From a virus, in IMG/VR virus record IMGVR_UViG_3300042505_000272, positions 1 through 36,619 of that record: DNA of 36,619 bases, one strand, 5' to 3'. Of the stretch, positions 15,307 through 22,887 are shown piece after piece; positions within the stretch are counted from its first letter, which is position 1; each line of letters begins with the position of its first letter. A program made the position numbers and the translations under genes. Under the pieces are notes generated by a model. That model was not told the DNA's origin, searched no databases, and saw only the letters and a program-made list of their open reading frames with translations.

Positions 15307-15364
15307 TAAACATATTGAACTCGACCAGGCAATTGAAGCCAAAATCTCGTAGTATGTTTATGCC
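15307..15364 (+). other. Intervening segment of permuted tmRNA with closing stem
   Basis: TAAACATA (15307-15314) directly after the CCA pairs with TATGTTTA (15353-15360), four nt before the coding piece. This 8-bp stem brings the two mature ends together in the precursor and would be removed during processing. Confidence 0.75.
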
Positions 15365-15575
15365 GGGGATGACCAGGTTTCGACAGCGTGAGATAGGATA
15401 AAGGGCAACACGTGGGGTCACGTAAAATACAAAAATCGTAAATGCAAACGCAAATACAAAAGACGTAGTTAAAGTATCTATGGGTCGTGGCTTCCGCTTC
15501 GCTCGTGGTACAGAAGCTGTAGCAGCCTAAAAACTGCTCGTCCGGGGTAGCTATACCTTGTTACCAAAACTAGTA
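15365..15575 (+). ncRNA. ssrA: tmRNA coding piece
   Basis: Starts with the 5' acceptor strand and the D-like segment GACCAGGTTTCGACAG. It then runs through the PK1-like stem, an A-rich single-stranded stretch (AAAATACAAAAATCG), the tag frame (15444-15530) and a downstream stem region (GGTAGCTATACC). The 3' end is placed just before the terminator hairpin and is uncertain. Confidence 0.85.
15444..15530 (+). other. tmRNA tag-peptide reading frame (28 codons + TAA)
   Basis: The resume codon GCA at 15444 is preceded by GTAAAT, keeping U at -5 and A at -4, which are conserved before tmRNA resume codons. The tag begins ANANTKDVVK, contains MGRGFRFARG and ends TEAVAA. The usual tag is about 8-15 residues ending (A/L)LAA, so this one is unusually long and basic. 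The AVAA end is still a plausible ClpXP/ClpAP signal. Confidence 0.7.
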
Positions 15576-15601
15576 GAAAGCACCTTCGGGTGCTTTCTTT
15601 T
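15576..15601 (+). terminator. Rho-independent terminator after tmRNA
   Basis: GAAAGCACC (15576-15584), loop TTCG, GGTGCTTTC (15589-15597), then TTTT: a 9-bp stem with a UUCG tetraloop. Confidence 0.92.
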
Positions 15602-15625
15602 GTCTGGTATTTCTAGCAGTATATT

Positions 15626-15647
15626 CCACACAAGACTGTTTGTGTGG
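15626..15647. repeat. 8-bp inverted repeat upstream of a weak promoter
   Basis: CCACACAA (15626-15633), loop GACTGT, TTGTGTGG (15640-15647). A second GTGGCAC copy follows at 15674-15680, after TATAAT at 15662-15667. The segment 15602-15710 has no ORF that I support and may be an operator region before the next gene. Confidence 0.5.
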
Positions 15648-15710
15648 CACGAGTACTATGCTATAATATTTGCGTGGCACAAACAACAAAATATGTCATA
15701 CAAATTTTAG

Positions 15711-15738
15711 TTGACTTTTTAGTAAAAGAGTGTATAAT
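15711..15738 (+). promoter_or_regulatory. Sigma70-type promoter
   Basis: TTGACT (15711-15716), 16 nt, TATAAT (15733-15738). It drives the ParB-like gene at 15774. A further TATAAT at 15662 upstream has only a poor -35 (TTTGTG). Confidence 0.85.
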
Positions 15739-15773
15739 AGCACTTGTAAGTTAATTATCAACCAAGGAGAAAT

Positions 15774-16982
15774 ATGGCTTTTCCTAATAAAGATCCTAAA
15801 GAAATTTACGGACAAGACTTAATTAAAGTGTTTGGACCACAAGCACAACGTAGACATATTAGTACACTGTCTCCTCAAGAAAAGCAGACTATTTTAAATA
15901 ATGTACCTGATTATGTTGAGACCGACGACTTGGGCGATAGACCTAGCTTTTTTCAAATTACTAATAAAATTTTGTGGATACTACAGCAAACACAGGCTTT
16001 AAATGGCATTGACTTGGATTGGTGTCCATCATTAGCCAATCGAGCTATGTGTAGACATCCAGATCATTACTTCTCAGTAAGTAAGGCATATAAAAATAAT
16101 TCCGTACAACGTGGTATTTGGCTACGTCACTTACTAGGCGATATCCTATTCCAATTTGATCCAAATCATGTACTCATGGGTCTAGCACGTAAACTAAGTG
16201 ATGGTACAGCTAACTTAAATAACGGGCAACATCGTACAGTAGGTTGTATTATTATGGGTATTAGAGAAGTACCCATTGAATGGCAAGAAAGTGATTTAGA
16301 AAGTGTTGATGTAGACTTATATGCTACAGACAATCTGCACACACTTTCGGCTAGTCCGTTTGATGAATATCGCATCCAAGTACGTAGAAATCAAGTGCGT
16401 AAAGCAGAAGGACGTACAGATCTTATCGAAGATGATGTTAAATGTGAACATATTTTTGACATACATGCTCGGTACGGTAGTCGATTTGTAGAGAAAGGCC
16501 AAGAAGAAACTCTACCACGTGAGTGTACAGGTGTTGGTAATATGATCAACTATTACGATACTTACGGAGCAGATATCTATGAACGTGCGGTGAGCATTGT
16601 ATGTTCTGTTTTTTCTAAATCATCATTTGCCACCGGTAATGCTTGGGGATTAATGGAATTTTTACGTGAGCAATCTAATAATGGTAGTTGGGAATCACCG
16701 GCAGAATTAGATTGGGCCGTTCAACAAGCAATACTATACAAATATAGTGATAGCAGAAAGAATGGTATGCATCTTGATATTAAAAAAGCATTTAAAGATT
16801 TCTTAGACCATTCTAATAGAGCAAACGTGTATATGGATTGTCCAGAGCCACGTAGAATTGCCGCAGGAATTCTTAAATTGTGTAAAATAACTAGCCCAGA
16901 ATTAACTTGGGCTCCGATTAACTATCAAGGTAAAGATGTGTTAGACGCACTCAAATCGTTCTTTGTAATGCCTAAGGCCTAA
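15774..16982 (+). CDS. ParB-like nuclease-domain protein
   Basis: 402 residues; AAGGAGAAAT precedes the ATG. The block KLSDGTANLNNGQHRTVGCI (140-159) contains the NGQHR motif of ParB/Srx-like domains, where NG.HR binds nucleotide or acts in DNA cleavage. The following residues (GIREVPIEWQESDLESVDVD) fit the domain's strands. The C-terminal ~200 residues are helical and unassigned, with CEHIFDIHARYGSRFVEKG and a WGLMEFLREQ helix. Phage ParB-like proteins of this kind are common and largely uncharacterised; roles in DNA degradation, modification or regulation are suggested. The HNH gene follows after 1 nt. Confidence 0.7.
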   Translation: MAFPNKDPKEIYGQDLIKVFGPQAQRRHISTLSPQEKQTILNNVPDYVETDDLGDRPSFFQITNKILWILQQTQALNGIDLDWCPSLANRAMCRHPDHYFSVSKAYKNNSVQRGIWLRHLLGDILFQFDPNHVLMGLARKLSDGTANLNNGQHRTVGCIIMGIREVPIEWQESDLESVDVDLYATDNLHTLSASPFDEYRIQVRRNQVRKAEGRTDLIEDDVKCEHIFDIHARYGSRFVEKGQEETLPRECTGVGNMINYYDTYGADIYERAVSIVCSVFSKSSFATGNAWGLMEFLREQSNNGSWESPAELDWAVQQAILYKYSDSRKNGMHLDIKKAFKDFLDHSNRANVYMDCPEPRRIAAGILKLCKITSPELTWAPINYQGKDVLDALKSFFVMPKA

Positions 16983-16983
16983 T

Positions 16984-17505
16984 ATGGTACATACCGAAAT
17001 TAATCAAAAGATACAAGACAGACGATTACATACCGGAAACGATGACGATACCTATTACAACGAGCACTTGTACGGATTTGCTTGTGATAACTTTACAGAT
17101 CCTTATGTGTTATTTAAGATAGCTATTTACGGATACTATCAAAAACATTATAAGTGGACTAACGATGAAACAGAGTGGTTTATTGAAACGCAAAGGGAAA
17201 ATTCGGTAAGTTGGTCTGATGGGAGCCAAACATATTATTATGACTGGGGCAGAGGTAAGAACATAATTACAAAAGATTATCTACATGTTCCAAATTTAGA
17301 TCATATTATTCCGGCTAGTATCGGCGAAAGGACAGATAACAGGCCGCAGAATTTCCGTATCCGTTGCCGCAGATTAAATGAAAATAGGGGCAACACTAAC
17401 TCTAACAAAGAGAGACGTGCTACTATTATCGATATGTTTAACGATATTGATGATACAAACGAAAAACAATCATTATTAAATTATCTATCAAATCTGTTGA
17501 CATAA
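16984..17505 (+). CDS. HNH endonuclease
   Basis: 173 residues. LDHIIPASIGERTDNRPQNF (105-124) and RIRCRRLNENRG (125-136) form the HNH betabeta-alpha metal site: D106-H107, Asn123 and Asn132. The N-terminal region is aromatic and charged (FKIAIYGYYQKHYKWTNDET) and may bind DNA. It has an AAGG element about 8 nt before the ATG and follows the ParB-like gene by one base, so both are under the promoter at 15711. It may be a homing endonuclease or a partner nuclease of the ParB-like protein. Confidence 0.8.
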   Translation: MVHTEINQKIQDRRLHTGNDDDTYYNEHLYGFACDNFTDPYVLFKIAIYGYYQKHYKWTNDETEWFIETQRENSVSWSDGSQTYYYDWGRGKNIITKDYLHVPNLDHIIPASIGERTDNRPQNFRIRCRRLNENRGNTNSNKERRATIIDMFNDIDDTNEKQSLLNYLSNLLT

Positions 17506-17509
17506 ATAT
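17502..17509 (+). promoter_or_regulatory. Candidate late promoter upstream of groES (ATAAATAT)
   Basis: CATAAATATT directly overlaps the end of the HNH gene (stop TAA at 17503-17505) and is oriented towards groES. Placing chaperonins under a late-type signal would match a need for virion folding. Confidence 0.45.
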
Positions 17510-17513
17510 TTTT

Positions 17514-17527
17514 CTAGTATATACTAG
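17514..17527. repeat. 14-bp perfect palindrome
   Basis: CTAGTATATACTAG, 4 nt downstream of the late-type motif and about 70 nt before groES. It would sit at the predicted transcription start and could be an operator, or a chance AT-rich palindrome. Confidence 0.5.
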
Positions 17528-17594
17528 TAGCTTACGTGCCTAATTCAAGGGCGAAAGCGAACAATTTTATTTGCTTAACTAAAGGAGTAAAACA

Positions 17595-17888
17595 ATGAAA
17601 TTAAATCCTCTACACGACCGTGTGGTTGTTAAACGTATCGAAGCCGATACAAAAACAAGCTCAGGTCTTATTATCCCCGACAATGCTGCAGAAAAGCCAG
17701 ACCAAGGTGTTGTTCTAGCTGTAGGCCTAGGCCGCCGCACAGAAGCAGGCACACTTGTACCAATGTCAGTTAAAGAAAACGACCGAGTGTTATTTGGCAA
17801 ACACGCTGGGCAGATTGTTAAGATTAATGGTGAAGAAGTATTGGTCTTAACAGAAGAAGAAATTTATGCAGTTATTGAGGAGAACTAA
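17595..17888 (+). CDS. groES: Co-chaperonin GroES
   Basis: 97 residues, full length. It caps GroEL to form the folding chamber. [16 protein letters not shown] at the start and [16 protein letters not shown] in the mobile loop region are canonical bacterial GroES; the [17 protein letters not shown] wording is close to betaproteobacterial GroES. GAGTAAAA with AAAGGAG lies upstream of the ATG. groEL follows after 3 nt, so this is a normal groESL operon. It differs from the divergent phage co-chaperonins such as T4 gp31, which suggests recent acquisition from a host. Confidence 0.96.
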   Translation: MKLNPLHDRVVVKRIEADTKTSSGLIIPDNAAEKPDQGVVLAVGLGRRTEAGTLVPMSVKENDRVLFGKHAGQIVKINGEEVLVLTEEEIYAVIEEN

Positions 17889-19505
<1,617 letters not shown>

Positions 19506-19531
19506 TTAACTACACAGTTAATTGTTCCTAA

Positions 19532-19559
19532 AATAGCACCTGCGGGTGCTATTTTTTTT
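19532..19559 (+). terminator. Rho-independent terminator after groEL
   Basis: AATAGCACC (19532-19540), loop TGCG, GGTGCTATT (19545-19553), then a T run to 19559. A second small hairpin TTAACT/AGTTAA lies at 19506-19521. Confidence 0.93.
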
Positions 19560-19565
19560 GGCTAG

Positions 19566-19574
19566 CATAAATAA
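19566..19574 (+). promoter_or_regulatory. Candidate late promoter for the fibre operon (CATAAATAA)
   Basis: CATAAATAA starts 6 nt after the groEL terminator and 43 nt before the first fibre ATG, the expected place for the promoter of the 19.6-22.9 kb virion block. Confidence 0.5.
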
Positions 19575-19608
19575 CATAAACAATAGCACATTTGGGAGAT
19601 ATGGAACA

Positions 19609-19998
19609 ATGGCTAATTCAAACTTCGTAGTCCATAACGGACTCACGGTAGGCCCCTTAACAATCGAAGCCTCATCCGGCAATCTAACAACTTCAGGCAG
19701 TGCTAATATCGCAGGTAGATTAGACGTAATTGGTGACTTATCAGTCACTGGTAATATCGCTATCGCAGGTGATCTTGGTGTCGATCAGATCTCTAAAAAC
19801 GATTCAAGTATTAGTATTAATGACACTGGCTCGGGCAGCACTGTTGTTGTAGCAATTGATGGCTCAACCAGAGCAAACATTAGTTCAACAGGATTAGATT
19901 TAACAGGCACAATGTCTGCGACATCGGTAACTATTGATGGCAAAATAGCCGCAACAGTAGATGATGCTACAGCATTATCAATAGCATTAGGTGGTTAA
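19609..19998 (+). CDS. Fibre-like virion protein, short
   Basis: The start at 19609 is chosen because GGGAGAT lies 8 nt upstream; the open frame extends back into the terminator but is not used. 129 residues: MANSNFVVHNGLTVGPLTIE, then short repeats such as NLTTSGSANIAGRLDVIGDL and SVTGNIAIAGDLGV. The glycine-turn beta repeats (GDLSVTGNI type) are those of trimeric phage fibres. It is the first gene of a late fibre operon. Confidence 0.75.
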   Translation: MANSNFVVHNGLTVGPLTIEASSGNLTTSGSANIAGRLDVIGDLSVTGNIAIAGDLGVDQISKNDSSISINDTGSGSTVVVAIDGSTRANISSTGLDLTGTMSATSVTIDGKIAATVDDATALSIALGG

Positions 19999-20010
19999 TA
20001 GGAAAATAAA

Positions 20011-20343
20011 ATGGCAAATACATTTAGAAGAAAAGTAAGTAGAAACGTAGGCAATACTGCGGTATCAGTTGGTAGTTATACAGTTGGGTCAGGCAATACA
20101 GCTATTGTATTAGGACTAACAGTATGTAATGTTACTGGTGCTTCAGTCAATGGTTCCGTTTATATTAATGACGGTTCATTAGACTACTATCTAATTAAAG
20201 ACGCACCAATTCCAGGCGGCGGATCTTTAGTTATTGTTGGTGGAGACCAAAAAGTAGTACTACAAGCCAGTGATAGTATGAGAGTTATCAGTGATGTTAC
20301 TACATCATTGGACGTAGTAATGAGTATCATGGAGATTTCATAA
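20011..20343 (+). CDS. Virion-type protein (110 aa)
   Basis: 110 residues, beta-rich with an N-terminal basic stretch (MANTFRRKVSRNVGNTAVSV). DQKVVLQASDSMRVISDVTT near the end resembles small tail or fibre-associated proteins of T4-like marine phages; this is a resemblance, not a firm family call. A GGAAAA site precedes the ATG. It sits between two fibre genes in the late operon. Confidence 0.65.
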   Translation: MANTFRRKVSRNVGNTAVSVGSYTVGSGNTAIVLGLTVCNVTGASVNGSVYINDGSLDYYLIKDAPIPGGGSLVIVGGDQKVVLQASDSMRVISDVTTSLDVVMSIMEIS

Positions 20344-20344
20344 C

Positions 20345-22033
20345 ATGGCGTATATCGGCTTAACTCCGGTAACCAACTTCCTTGCTACATTCTCTGAAAG
20401 ATTCAGTGGTAATGCTAGTGATGTACAATTCCTCCTTAGTCGAGCAGTGGCAAGATCAGAGGACTTAGAAGTATTCATTGGTACCGCACAACAATTACCT
20501 AGTTTGTTTACTGCGGTGGGCACCGAATTAACATTTATTAGTCCGCCAGCAAGCGGCACTAATAACATTACAGTTATCTATCGTGCTGGTGCGCTACAAA
20601 CATTAGATACCACTGCTACAAGTTTCCCAGCAGGTAGTGCTGCTAGTCCATCAGTTTACTACACATCGGGTACTAACACTGGTATATATTGGCCAAGTGG
20701 TACACAGGTAGCTATTGCTACTCAGGGTGTTAAGCGTCTACAAATAGACGCCGCAACTGATACCACATCAACAACATCGGGTGCCTTACAAGTATCCGGT
20801 GGCTTAGGTGCTACTGGTAACGTATACGCAGGTGGATTAGTTAGATTAACAGACACCACAGAAAGTTCTAGCACATCAACAGGTGGATTAGTAGTAAGTG
20901 GTGGTATGGGACTAGCTAAAAACCTAAACGTAGGTGGTGATATTCAATGTACAGGTGACTTTACAGTTGCTGGTACGTTTACAACCACAGCGTCTGATTC
21001 ACTAGCTATTAATGACCCGTTCTTGTTCTTGGCAACAGGTAACTCGGGCGACTCTGCTGATACTGGTGTCATTGCTGAGTACTTTGATGGGGTTCTTACA
21101 AGATACAACGGAGTTTTCCGTGATGTGACGGATGGTGTGTTTAAAGTATTTTCAAACTTAACCTTAGCACCAAGTACAACTGTTGATACTGCTAACGTAA
21201 GTTTTTCTTTTGCTCCATTCAAAGCTGCAACTATCACAGCCGCAAGTACATTACTTGCTACCAGTACTGAAGCCGCAAGTTCAACAACAACGGGTGCCTT
21301 ACAGGTAACTGGTGGCGTAGGTATCACCGGAGCACTATATATTGGTGGTAACCTAGAAGCAGGTAGTGGCTCTATTAACTCTACAGGTTCGTTGGGTAAT
21401 GTTGCTAGTATTGAAACATCTGGTACGATCCGTACAACAGGTAGAATTTGGGCTAACGCTAACGTAATTTCTGGATCAACTACTACAGGTGCTATTGTTA
21501 TACCTAACAGCGGCGGCCTTGGTGTTGGCGGTAATGTTAATATCGGTGGTAGCTTAATAGTTACTGCTAACATTTTCCCAGCAAGTAATAACGTAAGTAA
21601 CATTGGTAGCCTAACTAGTGTGTTTAACACAGTTCATGCTCGCGCTACAACAGCTAGCTATGCTGACGTTGCTGAGCGATATACATCAGACAGTCAGTAT
21701 GAACCAGGCACAGTATTACACTTTGGTGGCGACTATGAAGTTAGCCAATGTAATGTAGATCATTGCGCACGTATTGCCGGTGTAGTGTCAACTAACCCAG
21801 CTTATTTGATGAACAATACACTAATTAGTGAATACGTAGTTGATGTAGCATTGTTAGGTCGTGTCCCATGTAAGGTTGAAGGAACTATTACCAAAGGTGA
21901 TATGTTAGTATCAGCCGGTAACGGTCGTGCTAGAGCAGAAGCAAACCCACGTGTTGGTAGCGTAGTAGGTAAAGCTCTAGAAAACTTTGAAGGTGAAAGT
22001 GGTGTAATTGAAGTTGTAGTAGGTAAACACTAA
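20345..22033 (+). CDS. Tail-fibre protein with autoproteolytic-type C-terminal domain
   Basis: 562 residues. The N-terminal ~100 residues (MAYIGLTPVTNFLATFSERF) are shared with the next two proteins. Then come glycine-rich beta repeats (TTSGALQVSGGLGATGNVYA and a near copy TTTGALQVTGGVGITGALYI). The C-terminal ~120 residues, from SYADVAERYTSD to VVVGKH, contain VAGVVSTNPAYLMN-like blocks that recur in the fibre at 27281. This is the C-terminal module of many marine-phage fibres, often compared with intramolecular-chaperone/peptidase-G2 domains. A likely role is host recognition. Its stop overlaps the next ATG. Confidence 0.8.
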   Translation: MAYIGLTPVTNFLATFSERFSGNASDVQFLLSRAVARSEDLEVFIGTAQQLPSLFTAVGTELTFISPPASGTNNITVIYRAGALQTLDTTATSFPAGSAASPSVYYTSGTNTGIYWPSGTQVAIATQGVKRLQIDAATDTTSTTSGALQVSGGLGATGNVYAGGLVRLTDTTESSSTSTGGLVVSGGMGLAKNLNVGGDIQCTGDFTVAGTFTTTASDSLAINDPFLFLATGNSGDSADTGVIAEYFDGVLTRYNGVFRDVTDGVFKVFSNLTLAPSTTVDTANVSFSFAPFKAATITAASTLLATSTEAASSTTTGALQVTGGVGITGALYIGGNLEAGSGSINSTGSLGNVASIETSGTIRTTGRIWANANVISGSTTTGAIVIPNSGGLGVGGNVNIGGSLIVTANIFPASNNVSNIGSLTSVFNTVHARATTASYADVAERYTSDSQYEPGTVLHFGGDYEVSQCNVDHCARIAGVVSTNPAYLMNNTLISEYVVDVALLGRVPCKVEGTITKGDMLVSAGNGRARAEANPRVGSVVGKALENFEGESGVIEVVVGKH

Positions 22034-22452
22034 TGTCATACATTGGTAGACAACCGCGTGGTGGTGGAGAATTTAAAGGTGTTGATAGTATTAGCGCATT
22101 TGTGAATAATACTAGAGTAACATTTCCACTCACCGTTACAAGTAATTTGGGTAGCTACACATTGGATGCTATAAGCCCGTTTTCATTACTTGTGATTGTT
22201 GACGGAGCACCATTAGAGCCGACAACACAATATACTGTAGCTAATGGCAATATTACGTTTAATGCGTTAAACACTCCGACTACTATACAGAGTATATCTA
22301 TTAGAGCACTGGCAGAACCAATGGTAATTGGAACTCCGGATGATGGACAAGTTGAAGATGGTCAGTTTGCTGATGGCAGTGTAAATTATAGTAATTTTAC
22401 AACTCAAGCACAGAGTAATATTATTGCTAATATTATAACTTTTGGATTATAG
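22033..22452 (+). CDS. MAYIG-family virion protein, copy 1
   Basis: 139 residues starting MSYIGRQPRGGGEFKGVDSI. It is similar along its length to the next protein: both contain LLVI.DG..LEP...Y.V.G..I followed by a G.P.DG.V block, and both end IITFG(L/I). The N-terminus of the preceding 562-residue fibre is a third relative. This is probably an attachment or adaptor domain of the fibre system. It is coupled to the upstream gene by a TAATG overlap. Confidence 0.7.
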   Translation: MSYIGRQPRGGGEFKGVDSISAFVNNTRVTFPLTVTSNLGSYTLDAISPFSLLVIVDGAPLEPTTQYTVANGNITFNALNTPTTIQSISIRALAEPMVIGTPDDGQVEDGQFADGSVNYSNFTTQAQSNIIANIITFGL

Positions 22453-22455
22453 AAA

Positions 22456-22854
22456 ATGGCGTATTTAGGAAAAGTACCCGAAATCGGTACTATTACAAAA
22501 TTAGATAGTATAGCGGGTCTACAGAATGGTATTACCACAGCTTTCCAGTTATTGGTTAGTAATGTGCCATATACTCCGGATAACGCATATCAATTACTAG
22601 TTATTAAAGATGGTGTTGTATTGGAACCAGGAGCAGACTATTCTGTTAACGGTACATATATCACTATTTCTCCGGCACCACTAAGTAATGAAATTATCTG
22701 GATTACTACATTAGGTAGAGCGAGATTTACAGGTGTACCAAGTGACGGAACAGTTACTAACAGTAAGATAGCAGTATCAACAATCGAATATGAAAAACTT
22801 TCTGGGGATGCTATTGCTACTATCCTTGGAAATATTATCACGTTTGGAATTTAA
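22456..22854 (+). CDS. MAYIG-family virion protein, copy 2
   Basis: 132 residues starting MAYLGKVPEIGTITKLDSIA, a tandem paralogue of the preceding protein (shared LLVIKDGVVLEPGADYSV-type core, GVPSDGTVTNSKI, and ending NIITFGI). Tandem copies of adaptor-like fibre proteins suggest duplication and divergence. Only 3 nt separate it from copy 1. Confidence 0.7.
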   Translation: MAYLGKVPEIGTITKLDSIAGLQNGITTAFQLLVSNVPYTPDNAYQLLVIKDGVVLEPGADYSVNGTYITISPAPLSNEIIWITTLGRARFTGVPSDGTVTNSKIAVSTIEYEKLSGDAIATILGNIITFGI

Positions 22855-22855
22855 A

Positions 22856-22863
22856 TTAAATAT
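22856..22863 (+). promoter_or_regulatory. Candidate late promoter (TTAAATAT)
   Basis: TTAAATAT lies 24 nt before the ATG at 22888 and is followed by the ribosome site AAGGAAAT. It is identical to the octamer at 10416. Confidence 0.4.
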
Positions 22864-22887
22864 AGATATAAACAAGGAAATTAAGAA

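Larger units (their letters stand above)
15241..15575 (+). ncRNA. ssrA: Circularly permuted two-piece tmRNA (ssrA)
   Basis: The gene order is acceptor piece (to CCA at 15306), intervening segment (15307-15364), then coding piece starting GGGGATGACC at 15365, the reverse of a one-piece tmRNA. GGGGATG (15365-15371) pairs with CATCTCC (15296-15302) to give a 7-bp acceptor stem with the G3-U wobble needed for alanine charging. GGACGGCGGTTCGATTCCGCC (split across 15276-15295) is the T-arm. P2-type pairing is seen between AGCGTG (15385-15390) and CATGTT (15269-15274), and between GCAAC (15405-15409) and GTTGT (15246-15250). ACGTG-GGGT-CACGT (15410-15423) is a PK1-like stem. It rescues stalled ribosomes by trans-translation. 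The outer ends are approximate. Confidence 0.9.

Noticed and set aside
15200-15421. Minus-strand open frame across the tmRNA
   Set aside because: It is the complement of a structured RNA gene and has no ribosome site; its length is incidental.
20944-21630. 228-codon minus-strand frame inside the fibre gene
   Set aside because: It is the antisense of a repetitive Thr/Gly-rich fibre sequence, which tends to stay open by composition.
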